Below, one piece after another: positions 48,440 through 57,176 of a DNA stretch of 64,000 nt. The notes under the pieces were generated by a model, which was not told the origin of the DNA, ran no database searches, and was given only the letters and a program-made list of their open reading frames with translations. The DNA is from Lysobacter spongiicola DSM 21749 (GTDB lineage Bacteria > Pseudomonadota > Gammaproteobacteria > Xanthomonadales > Xanthomonadaceae), in the NCBI RefSeq assembly GCF_900167055.1, contig NZ_FUXP01000011.1, forward strand, positions 28,981-92,980. Reading direction: 5' to 3'. A program made the translations under genes and the position numbers. The stretch's first letter is position 1, and each line of letters starts with the position of its first letter.

Positions 48440-49212
48440 GATCGATCGCCCTGCCGCCGCAGCCGCCTCCACACCGCCGCCAGCGGCCCCGAGCTGGCGT
48501 ACAGCAGGGTTGCCGCCAACAGCACCACCGGTGGATTGATGGCGATGGCCGCCAGCACCGCCAGCACCCCCACCACAGCCAGGAACGGCATGCGGTCGTG
48601 CCGGTGGCCGCCGCCCTTGAAGCTGAAATAGCGCACCCGGCTGACCATCAGCAATGCCGCAACCGCGGTGGCAGCGAGTGCGAGGTACCGCAGCTCCACG
48701 CCGTCGTAACCCAGCTTGAAGCAGGTCCAGACCAGGCTGGCGAGCAGCCCGGCAGCGGCGGGGCTGGCCAGGCCGATGAACCAGCGCTTGTCGACCTGGG
48801 CCACCTGCGAGTTGAAACGCGCCAGGCGCAACGCGGCGCAGGCGGCGTACAGGAAGGCCACCACCCAACCCACCTTGCGCGCGGTCGGCCCGTCGATGCC
48901 CATCGACACCAGCGACCAGTGGTACATCACCAGCGCAGGCGCCAGCCCGAAGCTCACCAGGTCGGCCAGCGAGTCGTACTGCACCCCGAATTCGCTCTGG
49001 GTATTGGTCAGCCGCGCGACCCGACCGTCGACGCCGTCGAGGATCGCGGCGATGAAGATCGCGATGCAGGCGTCGTCGAACCGGCCCTGGGTGGCGGCAA
49101 TGATCGCGAAAAATCCCGCGAACAGGCCGCCGGTGGTGAACAGGTTGGGCAGGAGGTAGATACCCCGCCCACGCCTGGGCGGAGGGGGCGAAGGCGCGTG
49201 CGTGGATTCCAT
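48436..49212 (-). CDS. pssA: CDP-diacylglycerol-serine O-phosphatidyltransferase
   Basis: Makes phosphatidylserine, precursor of phosphatidylethanolamine. The 258-residue membrane protein contains the CDP-alcohol phosphatidyltransferase motif DGRVAR...G...D...D (DGRVARLTNTQSEFGVQYD, then SLAD). It is the integral-membrane type II enzyme, not the peripheral Escherichia type. About eight hydrophobic helices follow, and a Pro/Arg-rich N terminus precedes the first (GIYLLPNLFTTGGLFAGFFA). It is the first gene of the pssA - psi-like - rimI run. Confidence 0.95.
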   Translation of the reverse strand: MESTHAPSPPPPRRGRGIYLLPNLFTTGGLFAGFFAIIAATQGRFDDACIAIFIAAILDGVDGRVARLTNTQSEFGVQYDSLADLVSFGLAPALVMYHWSLVSMGIDGPTARKVGWVVAFLYAACAALRLARFNSQVAQVDKRWFIGLASPAAAGLLASLVWTCFKLGYDGVELRYLALAATAVAALLMVSRVRYFSFKGGGHRHDRMPFLAVVGVLAVLAAIAINPPVVLLAATLLYASSGPLAAVWRRLRRQGDRS

Positions 49213-49296
49213 TTCCGCAGTTTAGCGCTTGCCTGCGGGGCGGCGGAGTGCTGCAATCGCGCCCTGACCAAGCATTCGTTGCTGGGGAGTCCCTGC

Positions 49297-49719
49297 ATGT
49301 CCGGATCCATCCGCGTCTCCGACACCCGTCTTCCGCGCCTGTTCGCCGCGGCCCTGCTCGTCCTGGCACTGCCCGTGGCGGCCGGCGAGCTGTACCAGTG
49401 GAAGGATGCCAACGGCGTCACCCATTACTCCGACTCCCCGCCGCCGGCGGGCGAATACGAGAACCGGATCATCGGCAACAGCGGCTCGGCCGGCACGGCG
49501 GCCAAGCCGGAAGAGGCCGCGGTCGAGAACGAGCAGTGCACGATGGCGCGGGCCAACCTGGAGCTGCTGGCGGGTGACGCACCGGTCGGCAAGGACAGCG
49601 ACGGCGACGGCAAGCCCGACGTCGAGATGACCCCCGCCGAACGCGACAACCAGAAGCGACTCGCCGAAGCCGCGATGGCAGTGCACTGCCCCCACGCGGC
49701 AGACAGCGCCAGCCGCTGA
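49297..49719 (+). CDS. DUF4124 domain periplasmic protein
   Basis: A 140-residue secreted protein. A signal peptide ([16 protein letters not shown]) is followed directly by the DUF4124 core [20 protein letters not shown], typical of this widespread family. Two cysteines ([14 protein letters not shown] and AVHCPH) bracket a [10 protein letters not shown] calcium-binding-like stretch. Function unknown. A GGGGAG site precedes the ATG. It is divergent from pssA. Confidence 0.85.
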   Translation: MSGSIRVSDTRLPRLFAAALLVLALPVAAGELYQWKDANGVTHYSDSPPPAGEYENRIIGNSGSAGTAAKPEEAAVENEQCTMARANLELLAGDAPVGKDSDGDGKPDVEMTPAERDNQKRLAEAAMAVHCPHAADSASR

Positions 49720-49828
49720 TCGCCCTGCCCCGGCCGAGCCAAGCGCCGGGGCGAAACAACTGGAAGCGGGAAACTCGCGCGGGCGTCGGCATGTCAGAAT
49801 GCCGGCTGTCCCCGCACGATGCCTGCCC

Positions 49829-51532
49829 ATGCGCCTGTCGCAATTCCATCTCCATACCAGCAAGGAAATCCCCGCAGAGGCCGAACTCGTCAGCCACAAG
49901 CTGATGTTGAAGGCCGGCATGATCCGCAAGCTCGCCTCCGGCCTCTATACCTGGACGCCGCTGGGCCTTCGCGTGCTGCGCAAGGTCGAACGCATCGTGC
50001 GCGAGGAAATGGACGCCGCCGGCGCCATCGAGATGCTGATGCCGACGGTGCAACCGCGGGAGCTGTGGGAGGAATCCGGCCGTTGGGAGAAATTCGGCGG
50101 CCAGCTGCTGAAAATGCAGGACCGCAAGGAAGCCTGGTACTGCTACGGGCCGACCCACGAGGAGGTCATCACCGACTTCGCGCGCAATGAGCTGGCCAGC
50201 TACAAGCAACTGCCGATCGTCTTCTACCAGGTGCAGGCCAAGTTCCGCGACGAGATCCGGCCGCGTTTCGGGGTGATGCGCGCGCGCGAGTTCCTGATGA
50301 AGGACGCGTACTCCTTCCACCTGGATGAAGCCGACCTCGATCGCCAGTACGGCGTCATGCATGACGCCTACAGCCGCATATTCACCCGGCTCGGCCTGCG
50401 CTTCCGCGCGGTTTTCGCCGATACCGGCGCGATCGGCGGCAGTGCCTCGCATGAATTCCACGTACTGGCCGATTCAGGCGAGGACGCGATCGCTTTCTCC
50501 GACGGTTCCGGATATGCGGCCAACGTCGAACTGGCCGAGGCGGTCGCGCCGCATTCGCGACCGGCCGCGAGCGAAGACATGCGGGAGGTCGAAACACCGG
50601 TCCAGAAGACGTGCGAGGACGTGGCGGCACTGCTCGGCCTCGAGCTCTCCCGCACAGTCAAGTCGATCGCGCTGGTCGGCGCGGACGGTTTTGTTCTCGC
50701 ACTGGTGCGTGGGGACCACACCCTCAACGAGATCAAGCTGGCGAAAGTGGAGGGGCTGGGGGAATACCGCTTCGCCACCGAAGCCGAGATCCTCGAGCAC
50801 CTCGGCAGCCGCCCCGGTTTCCTGGGTCCGGTGCGCCCCGCCAAAACCATCCGCATCATCGCCGACCGGAGCGTCGCGGCCATGGCCGACTTCGTGGTCG
50901 GTGCCAACCGTGATGGATTCCACCTCGCCGGCGTCAACTGGGGCCGCGACCTGCCCGAGCCGGTCGTGGTTGCCGATATCCGCAATGTATCGGCGGGAGA
51001 TCCTTCTCCCGACGGCAGCGGCACCCTGGCGATCGCGCGTGGCATCGAAGTGGGCCATATATTCCAGCTGGGGCGGCAATATGCCCAGGCCCTGGGATGC
51101 TCGGTACTGGATGCGAACGGCAAGGCCGCCACGCCGACGATGGGCTGCTACGGAATCGGCGTCTCGCGCATCGTCGCGGCGGCGATCGAGCAGAACCACG
51201 ACGACAACGGCATCGCCTGGCCCGAAGCCATGGCGCCCTGGCAGGCGGTGGTGTGCGTGATCAATCCCAAGAAGGATCCGGGTGTCGCCGAGGCGGCCGA
51301 CGCGCTCCACCGGGAGCTCAACGGGCGCGGCGTCGAAACAGCGATGGACGACCGGGGCCTGCGTCCGGGAGCGATGTTTGCCGACATGGAACTGATCGGC
51401 ATTCCGCACCGGATCGTGGTGTCGGAACGTGGCGTCGCCGCCGGCACCTTCGAATACCGGCACCGGCGTGCGGCGGAAGCGGAAAACCTTGACCGGGCGA
51501 CGCTGTTGGACAGGATCGGCACACCGGCCTGA
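49829..51532 (+). CDS. proS: Prolyl-tRNA synthetase
   Basis: A class II synthetase of 567 residues, the bacterial type with a YbaK-like editing insertion between motifs 2 and 3 (about 225-400, starting [18 protein letters not shown]). Motif 1 lies in [27 protein letters not shown] (given in part: VEMLMP-like), motif 2 includes [20 protein letters not shown], and motif 3 is [14 protein letters not shown]. The start at 49829 gives [15 protein letters not shown], the usual beginning; the site before it is poor. Confidence 0.97.
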   Translation: MRLSQFHLHTSKEIPAEAELVSHKLMLKAGMIRKLASGLYTWTPLGLRVLRKVERIVREEMDAAGAIEMLMPTVQPRELWEESGRWEKFGGQLLKMQDRKEAWYCYGPTHEEVITDFARNELASYKQLPIVFYQVQAKFRDEIRPRFGVMRAREFLMKDAYSFHLDEADLDRQYGVMHDAYSRIFTRLGLRFRAVFADTGAIGGSASHEFHVLADSGEDAIAFSDGSGYAANVELAEAVAPHSRPAASEDMREVETPVQKTCEDVAALLGLELSRTVKSIALVGADGFVLALVRGDHTLNEIKLAKVEGLGEYRFATEAEILEHLGSRPGFLGPVRPAKTIRIIADRSVAAMADFVVGANRDGFHLAGVNWGRDLPEPVVVADIRNVSAGDPSPDGSGTLAIARGIEVGHIFQLGRQYAQALGCSVLDANGKAATPTMGCYGIGVSRIVAAAIEQNHDDNGIAWPEAMAPWQAVVCVINPKKDPGVAEAADALHRELNGRGVETAMDDRGLRPGAMFADMELIGIPHRIVVSERGVAAGTFEYRHRRAAEAENLDRATLLDRIGTPA

Positions 51533-51679
51533 TCCACGGAGCAAAACCACCCGCGGTGGGTGATGCACCGCGACAAGAATAACTCCTTCATTTACGTGCG
51601 CGGGGCTAGGGATTACCATTGAAGCCGTTGGCCAGGGATTTTGGCCGGTTTACCATCCCTTCCATCGGAGACACCCCCC

Positions 51680-52048
51680 ATGTCCATCGACATCAACACC
51701 CTTTCGGCGAAAGAGCTTGAATCGCTGATCAGCAAGGCCAAGAAGCGCAAGACCACGCTGAGCAAGCGCAAGCCGATCGGCCAGGTCCGCAAGAAGCTCG
51801 CCCAGCAGGCCAAGAACGAGGGTTACACCCTTGAAGAACTGTTCGGCGCGGGCGCCGGTACTTCCAGCGCCACCCGCGCCCCGCGCGGCACGGCCAAGAA
51901 GGCCCGCAAGTCGCTCGGCAAGGTGCCGCCGAAGTACCGCAACCCGGCCAATCCGGAGGAGACCTGGACCGGTCGGGGCAAGCAGCCGCGCTGGCTGGCA
52001 GCCTATACCAGCGAAGGCCGCAACGTGGACGAGTTCCTGATCAAGTAA
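51680..52048 (+). CDS. H-NS family nucleoid protein
   Basis: A 122-residue DNA-binding protein. The N-terminal part (LSAKELESLISKAKKRKTTLSKRK) is an oligomerisation helix, followed by a flexible Ala/Thr/Arg linker, and the C-terminal H-NS domain has YRNPANPEETWTGRGKQPRWL, with the TGRGKQP loop that inserts into the minor groove of A+T-rich DNA. It probably silences foreign or A+T-rich genes. It is a single gene followed by a strong terminator. A GGAG lies ten bases before the ATG. Confidence 0.93.
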   Translation: MSIDINTLSAKELESLISKAKKRKTTLSKRKPIGQVRKKLAQQAKNEGYTLEELFGAGAGTSSATRAPRGTAKKARKSLGKVPPKYRNPANPEETWTGRGKQPRWLAAYTSEGRNVDEFLIK

Positions 52049-52067
52049 CCCGCTCCGCTTGCAGGCG

Positions 52068-52099
52068 AAACGCCGGCCCCTGGGTCGGCGTTTTGTTTT
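52068..52099 (+). terminator. Intrinsic terminator after the H-NS gene
   Basis: AAACGCCGG, an eight-base loop, TCGGCGTTTT and a further T run (GTTTTC) form a stem of about eight pairs with a U tract, twenty bases after the stop. It may also serve the convergent ThrE gene from the other side. Confidence 0.9.
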
Positions 52100-52112
52100 C
52101 CGGAGGCCGAAA

Positions 52113-53363
52113 TCAGAGATTCCGGCGCGCCGGCAACAGCAGGTTGCCGAAAAGCAGCCCGGCGATCAGCGCCAGCAGGATATTCAGTACCGCCAGCAGC
52201 GCGATCTGGCCGGCGTTCACGTCCTGCTGCTGTATCAGGTTCAGCAGGCCACGCAGGCTGGCACTACCGGGCACCAGCAGGATGATGCCGGGAACGCGCA
52301 CGATCGCGCCCGGTCGATGGAACCAGCGCGCGTAGGCATTGCCCGCCGCGGTCATGACCAGGGCCGCGAGGAATATGCCGGCCGGACTGCCCCAGGCCAT
52401 TCCCCCGAAACGCGAGATCAGGTAACCACCTGCCGCAGCGGCCATGACCAGGGGGTAATCACGCAGTTCCGCACGGAACAGCACCGCGAATGCCAGCGAG
52501 GCCGCCGCCAGCGCGGCCCATTCCATCCACGCCGGTTGCGGACGCAGGGCACGCACCGCCGGCTCCAGGCCGATGAGGTTGGCCAGGTAGAGCGCGATCG
52601 CTGTGCCCACCGCCAGCTTCAGCACGGTCATGATCGCCCCGGAGAACCGCGCCGTGCCTGCCACGAGGTGCTGGCTGGCCAGCTCGTTGACCGCGTTGGT
52701 CAGCGCCATGCCCGGCAGCAGCACGATCAGGGACGCGATGATCACGGTGTTCTGGTTCAGCGGTGCGATGAAACTCGCCACCAGTACCGCCACCGAAGAC
52801 GCCAGCAGCGCGAGCAGTGCGTCGGATGCTTCCTTCAGGCGCGGCCTGGTCTCCGCCAGTTGCGTCAGCATTCCGATGGCAAGCCCGTTGAACCCCGCCA
52901 CCCCGATGTCCAGCCATGGCAGTCGCAGCAGGCCGGCCACCGCGGCTGCCACCAGCCCGAAACCCAGCACCTGCGCAGCCCTCCAGAACAGCGTCGGCGG
53001 CTTGTCGAGCGCGTTCATCGCTTCGAATGCCCCGGCCAGGTCCATCTCGCCGGCGATCAACGCCTCGGCAATGCGATCGGTCTCCGCCAACCGGTACAGG
53101 TCGTTGTCGCCGGGCGGCAGGCGGATCACGCGGGTGGTGTCACTCGCACCCGGAAGGCGCTGCGGATCGCTGAAGCTCAGGATCAGTGCGGTGGGGCTCG
53201 ACCACGGCTCGCATTCCAGCCGCAGGCGCTCGGCCACCAGCAGCAACGCGGCCTCCAGGCGCTGCGCCGTGGTTCCGTACAGGTGCAGGCGCTCGGCGAG
53301 CTCGACCATGAAGGCGATCCGGTCCGAATAGCTCGCGCTGGTCAGCGGTATGGGGTTGGACAT
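52113..53363 (-). CDS. ThrE-type threonine/serine exporter
   Basis: A 416-residue protein joining both halves of the ThrE family: an N-terminal soluble-looking region (FMVELAERLHLYGTTAQRLE, then SFSDPQRL) and about ten membrane helices (e.g. GLVAAAVAGLLRLPWLDIGV and GAIMTVLKLAVGTAIALYLA). The family exports threonine and serine. The start at 53363 was chosen since the much longer open frame upstream is a shadow of mlaE. Convergent with the H-NS gene and divergent from mlaE. Confidence 0.85.
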   Translation of the reverse strand: MSNPIPLTSASYSDRIAFMVELAERLHLYGTTAQRLEAALLLVAERLRLECEPWSSPTALILSFSDPQRLPGASDTTRVIRLPPGDNDLYRLAETDRIAEALIAGEMDLAGAFEAMNALDKPPTLFWRAAQVLGFGLVAAAVAGLLRLPWLDIGVAGFNGLAIGMLTQLAETRPRLKEASDALLALLASSVAVLVASFIAPLNQNTVIIASLIVLLPGMALTNAVNELASQHLVAGTARFSGAIMTVLKLAVGTAIALYLANLIGLEPAVRALRPQPAWMEWAALAAASLAFAVLFRAELRDYPLVMAAAAGGYLISRFGGMAWGSPAGIFLAALVMTAAGNAYARWFHRPGAIVRVPGIILLVPGSASLRGLLNLIQQQDVNAGQIALLAVLNILLALIAGLLFGNLLLPARRNL

Positions 53364-53441
53364 TGGGCGTAGCGGGGTCGGCGGTGCGGCTAGCATCGCA
53401 TGCGCACCACACCCCCAGGCAGTATCCTGCGGCAAGCACCC

Positions 53442-54560
53442 ATGACCGATTCCAGCCCACACCCGCCACGTCTCGAGACCGACGAGCGTCGACCCCGACG
53501 GTTGCGACTGTCCGGCCAATGGACGCTTGCGCACGCCACCGACATCGGCCGCCAGCTCGACCAGGCGCCGGATGGTGTCGAAGGCATCGACGCCAGCGGG
53601 GTGGATCGGCTGGATTCGCTGGGCGTGCTGCAACTGCTCCGATTCGCGCGCCGGCGCGAACTCGCGTTCGAGGAGATTGCCTTCAGCGACGACCATCGCG
53701 CGCTGGTCTCGGCGATCGACGATGTCGCCGACGACCGGCCGCCGAAGAAGCGCGAGTTCGGCGTCTACGCCGCGCTGTCGCGGCTGGGCTTCGCGGTGGC
53801 CGACAACTGGAAGGAGTTCCTCGCCCTGCTGGCGTTCTTCGGCGAGGTGCTGGTCAAGGGCCTGCGCACGCTGAAGGAGCCGCGCCGGTTCCGGCCGACC
53901 GCCACTGTCTACCACATGGAACAGGTGGGCCTGGACGCCGTCCCGCTGGTCGCGCTGCTGTGCTTCCTGGTGGGTGCGGTGGTCGCCTTCCTGGGGGCGA
54001 ACGTCCTGCGCGACTTCGGTGCCGAGATCTTCGTGGTGGAACTGGTCAGCATCTCGTTCCTGCGCGAGTTCGGCGTGCTGCTCACGGCGATCATCCTCGC
54101 CGGCCGCACCGCCAGCGCGTTCACCGCGCAGATCGGCGCGATGGTCAGCCGCGAGGAGGTGGACGCGATGCGCACCCTGGGACTGGACCCGGTCGACCTG
54201 CTGGTGATCCCGCGCGTGGTCGCGCTGCTGGTGATGCTGCCGCTGTTGACTTTCGTGGCGATGATGGCGGGCCTGCTGGGTGGTCTCACGGTCGGCGCGT
54301 TCGCGCTCGACATCCCCCCGCAGCAGTACCTGGCACGCATGCAGGACACGCTGGACCTGAAGCACTTCTGGGTCGGCCTGTCGAAGGCACCGGTATTCGC
54401 GTTGGTCATCAGCCTGATCGGCTGCCTGGAAGGCCTGCAGGTGAAGGGCACAGCGCAGTCGGTCGGCGAGCGCACCACCTCCAGCGTGGTGCAGGCGATT
54501 TCGCTGGTCATCGTGCTCGATGCCTTCGCCGCGATGTGGTTCATGGAGATGGGCATCTGA
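53442..54560 (+). CDS. mlaE: Mla-type ABC transporter permease with N-terminal STAS domain
   Basis: A 372-residue inner-membrane permease of phospholipid transport. The first about 90 residues (RLRLSGQWTLAHATDIGRQL and IDASGVDRLDSLGVLQLL) form a STAS domain like MlaB, fused to the permease. The MlaE part begins near 120 and has five helices and the FLREFGVLLTAIILAGRTASAF and MRTLGLDPVDLLVIPR signatures. The fusion may replace a separate MlaB. The stop overlaps the mlaF start by one base (TGATG). Confidence 0.93.
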   Translation: MTDSSPHPPRLETDERRPRRLRLSGQWTLAHATDIGRQLDQAPDGVEGIDASGVDRLDSLGVLQLLRFARRRELAFEEIAFSDDHRALVSAIDDVADDRPPKKREFGVYAALSRLGFAVADNWKEFLALLAFFGEVLVKGLRTLKEPRRFRPTATVYHMEQVGLDAVPLVALLCFLVGAVVAFLGANVLRDFGAEIFVVELVSISFLREFGVLLTAIILAGRTASAFTAQIGAMVSREEVDAMRTLGLDPVDLLVIPRVVALLVMLPLLTFVAMMAGLLGGLTVGAFALDIPPQQYLARMQDTLDLKHFWVGLSKAPVFALVISLIGCLEGLQVKGTAQSVGERTTSSVVQAISLVIVLDAFAAMWFMEMGI

Positions 54561-55354
54561 TGGACGGCGAAAACGTCATCCGCGTCCGCGGGCTGGTGAA
54601 CCGGTTCGGTTCGCAGGTCGTGCACGAAGACCTGGACCTGGACGTGCGCCGGGGCGAGATCATCGGTGTGGTCGGCGGCTCCGGCAGCGGCAAATCGGTG
54701 CTGATGCGGTCGATCATCGGCCTGCGCCGACCCGATGCCGGCGAAGTCGAGGTGCTGGGTATCGATGCCCGCAGCGATGACGAAGAAGCCCATCGGCGCA
54801 TCGAGCGCAGCACCGGTGTGCTGTTCCAGGATGGCGCCCTGTTCTCTTCGCTGACAGTGGGCGAGAACGTGCAGGTCCCGCTCAAGGAGCACCACCGGGA
54901 GCTGCCGGCATCGCTGCTGTACGAGCTTGCGCTGCTGAAGGTGAAGCTGGCCGGGCTGCCGGGGGAGGCGATCGACAAACTGCCTTCGCAGCTCTCCGGC
55001 GGCATGCGCAAGCGCGCCGGTGTTGCGAGGGCGCTGGCGCTGGATCCGCCGCTGCTGTTCCTGGACGAACCGACGGCTGGCCTGGACCCGATCGGCGCCG
55101 CCGCCTTCGACCGCCTGATCCAGACCCTGCAGCAGGCGCTGGGTCTCACGGTCTTCCTCATCACACACGACCTCGACACCCTTTACGCTATCTGCGACAG
55201 GGTGGCGGTGCTGGCTGATCGCAAGGTCATCGCCTGTGCGCCCCTGCCCGAGGTCGAAAAGCTGGACCATCCGTGGGTGCAGGAGTACTTCCACGGTCCG
55301 CGCGCACGCGCCGCGCAACACGCGCGCGACCGCAACATGGAGACGAGCACCTGA
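54560..55354 (+). CDS. mlaF: Mla-type ABC transporter ATP-binding protein
   Basis: A 264-residue ATPase. Walker A GGSGSGKS at 39-46, Q-loop FQDGALFSSLTV, signature LSGGMRKRAGVARAL, Walker B LLFLDEPTAGLDP and switch His in ITHDLDT are all intact. FQDGALFSSLTVGENV is characteristic of MlaF/MKL-type ATPases. It overlaps mlaE and mlaD by one base each. Confidence 0.96.
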   Translation: MDGENVIRVRGLVNRFGSQVVHEDLDLDVRRGEIIGVVGGSGSGKSVLMRSIIGLRRPDAGEVEVLGIDARSDDEEAHRRIERSTGVLFQDGALFSSLTVGENVQVPLKEHHRELPASLLYELALLKVKLAGLPGEAIDKLPSQLSGGMRKRAGVARALALDPPLLFLDEPTAGLDPIGAAAFDRLIQTLQQALGLTVFLITHDLDTLYAICDRVAVLADRKVIACAPLPEVEKLDHPWVQEYFHGPRARAAQHARDRNMETST

Positions 55355-56280
55355 TGGAAACCAAGGCCAACTACGTCCTGATCGGCGCCTTCACGATCCT
55401 CGTTTCGGTGTTCCTGCTGCTGTTCGCGCTGTGGGCCGCCAACTACTCCTCCGAGAAGAGCTGGCAGCAGTACATGGTGATCTTCAACGAGCCGGTCACC
55501 GGCCTGTCCGAAGGCAGCAGCGTGCAGTACAACGGCATCTCGGTGGGCACGGTGGAACGGCTGAGCCTGGCGCCGGACGACCCGCGACGGGTGCGGGCGC
55601 TGCTGCGGATCCAGGCGCGGGCCCCGGTCAAGACCGATACGCGGGCGAAGATGTCGATGACCGGCATCACCGGCAGCCCGATCATCCAGCTCACCGGCGG
55701 CAGCCCCGAGCAACCGCGCCTGGCCGATGTCGACCAGCGCGAGATCCCGGTCATCCAAACCGAGCCGTCGGCCCTGCAGAACATCGCCGACACCGCCAAC
55801 CGCCTCGTGGCGCGCCTCGACCAGGTGCTGAGCGAGGAGAATGTCGAGCGGGTGGCCAATACGCTGGAGAACATCGAGACCATGACGGCGACGGTGGCCG
55901 ACCAGCGCGAGGACCTGCGCGCCATCATCGTCAATGCGCGCGAATCCAGCGAGCAACTGCAGCTGGCACTCGCCAACACCAACCGCGCGGTCGAGGACTT
56001 CGATCGCGAACTGGTCGACAAGCTGCCCGGCCTGGTGGCCAAGCTGGACAACACGCTGACCGAGCTGGACTCGGCCGCCCAGGGCGCCAACGGCATCATC
56101 AACGAGAACCGCGCTGCGGTGAGCAGCTTCGCCAACGACGGCCTCGCCCAGCTCGGCCCGACCCTGGGCGAACTGCGCGGCCTGGTCCGCGACCTGCGCC
56201 GCATCAGCGACCGCCTCGAGAACAACCCCACCCGCTACCTGCTGGGACGGGACAGTCCGAAGGAGTTCGAACCCGAATGA
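55354..56280 (+). CDS. mlaD: MCE domain lipid-binding protein (MlaD-like)
   Basis: A 308-residue periplasmic protein held by one N-terminal helix (VLIGAFTILVSVFLLLFALW). The MCE domain (about 38-120) includes VTGLSEGSSVQYNGISVGTVE and SMTGITGSPIIQLTGG. A long helical C-terminal part (about 130-290, e.g. LARLDQVLSEENVERVANTLENIE, given here only in part) is longer than in Escherichia MlaD and resembles PqiB/LetB-type helices. It likely carries phospholipid across the periplasm. Confidence 0.93.
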   Translation: METKANYVLIGAFTILVSVFLLLFALWAANYSSEKSWQQYMVIFNEPVTGLSEGSSVQYNGISVGTVERLSLAPDDPRRVRALLRIQARAPVKTDTRAKMSMTGITGSPIIQLTGGSPEQPRLADVDQREIPVIQTEPSALQNIADTANRLVARLDQVLSEENVERVANTLENIETMTATVADQREDLRAIIVNARESSEQLQLALANTNRAVEDFDRELVDKLPGLVAKLDNTLTELDSAAQGANGIINENRAAVSSFANDGLAQLGPTLGELRGLVRDLRRISDRLENNPTRYLLGRDSPKEFEPE

Positions 56281-56948
56281 AGCCGATCCTGTCCCACACC
56301 CCCGTGCGGCGCCCAGCACGTGCGTCCCTGCCCCTGCTGGCCGGTGTGCTCGTCCTGGCCCTGCTTCCAGGCTGTTCGATCCTGGGCGGCAAGGAGCGCA
56401 CGCCAACCACCATCTACACCTTGAATCCGCAGGTCGCCGCCGAGCCCTCCTGGCCGCAGGTTGACTGGCAGCTTGCCCTGCCCGCGGCCACCGCCTCTGC
56501 GATGGTCGACAGCATGCGGGTCGTGGTGCGCCCGCGGCCGAACGAGCTGCAGGTCTACAAGGGTGCACGCTGGTCCGACGTGCCGCCGAACATGGTCGAG
56601 GAGGCGATCCTGCACACGCTGGAGCGCTCCGGCCGCATCGGCGCGGTAGCCCGGCAGGGCAGCGGCGTCGGCGGCGACTACCGGCTGGTGCTGGACGTGC
56701 GGCGGTTCGAGTCCGAATACGCCGGCGCGGCCGTGCCCTCGGCCGTGGTCGAGGTCAATGCCAAGCTGCTGCACGCCCCGGACCAGCAGATCGTCGCCGG
56801 CCACACCTTCAGCCACGCCACCCCCGCGACCGGCACCGAGGTGGATGCGGTAGTGCAGGCCTTCGAACAGAGCCTGGAAGCGGTGACCGCCGAGATGGCC
56901 GGCTGGATCCTCACCAACGGCGACACCCACGAAGCCGAGCACCGCTAA
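56277..56948 (+). CDS. ABC-type transport auxiliary lipoprotein (PqiC-like)
   Basis: A 223-residue lipoprotein with lipobox LLPGC (Cys33), then a domain of the ABC_trans_aux/PqiC family (TIYTLNPQV, VVRPRPNELQVYKGARWSD, and VPPNMVEEAILHTLERSG). It probably sits in the outer membrane as partner of the MCE protein. The ATG overlaps the mlaD stop (ATGA). A short His/Glu-rich tail ends it. No MlaC or MlaA gene is present here. Confidence 0.9.
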   Translation: MKPILSHTPVRRPARASLPLLAGVLVLALLPGCSILGGKERTPTTIYTLNPQVAAEPSWPQVDWQLALPAATASAMVDSMRVVVRPRPNELQVYKGARWSDVPPNMVEEAILHTLERSGRIGAVARQGSGVGGDYRLVLDVRRFESEYAGAAVPSAVVEVNAKLLHAPDQQIVAGHTFSHATPATGTEVDAVVQAFEQSLEAVTAEMAGWILTNGDTHEAEHR

Positions 56949-56971
56949 GCCCGCCCCGATCTGCGCGCCCC

Positions 56972-56996
56972 TGTAGGAGCGGCTTCAGCCGCGATC
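56972..56996. repeat. Half REP (type G)
   Basis: Only the left arm (TGTAGGAGCGGCTTCAGCCG and the GCGATC edge) remains; the facing arm is not found before the type Y element at 57025. Confidence 0.85.
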
Positions 56997-57024
56997 CGCC
57001 CCCCACCCACCTGCGCCACCCCCC

Positions 57025-57092
57025 GTAGGAGCGACGTAAGTCGCGACCCGAACCGCCGGGATTTCCGGTCGCGACTTACGTCGCTCCTACAA
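57025..57092. repeat. REP-like palindrome, type Y
   Basis: GTAGGAGCGACGTAAGTCGC and its reverse complement, 28 bases apart, match perfectly. It lies between the Mla operon and the ETF-QO gene. Confidence 0.92.
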
Positions 57093-57176
57093 CAGCTGGC
57101 CCATCCCATCCGCCGGCGTTTGGCGGACCCGGCCAAACCCGCGACAATGCCCGTCTAGCAAGCAGGAGCCCGCCAG

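Noticed and set aside
51541..51679. Short inverted repeats upstream of the H-NS gene as an operator
   Set aside because: ACCACC/GGTGGG and GGCCA/TGGCC pairs are too short and imperfect to support a specific site.
52113..54365. Possible 750-codon version of the ThrE-type gene
   Set aside because: The extra 5' part is the complement of mlaE; the family N terminus begins at 53363.
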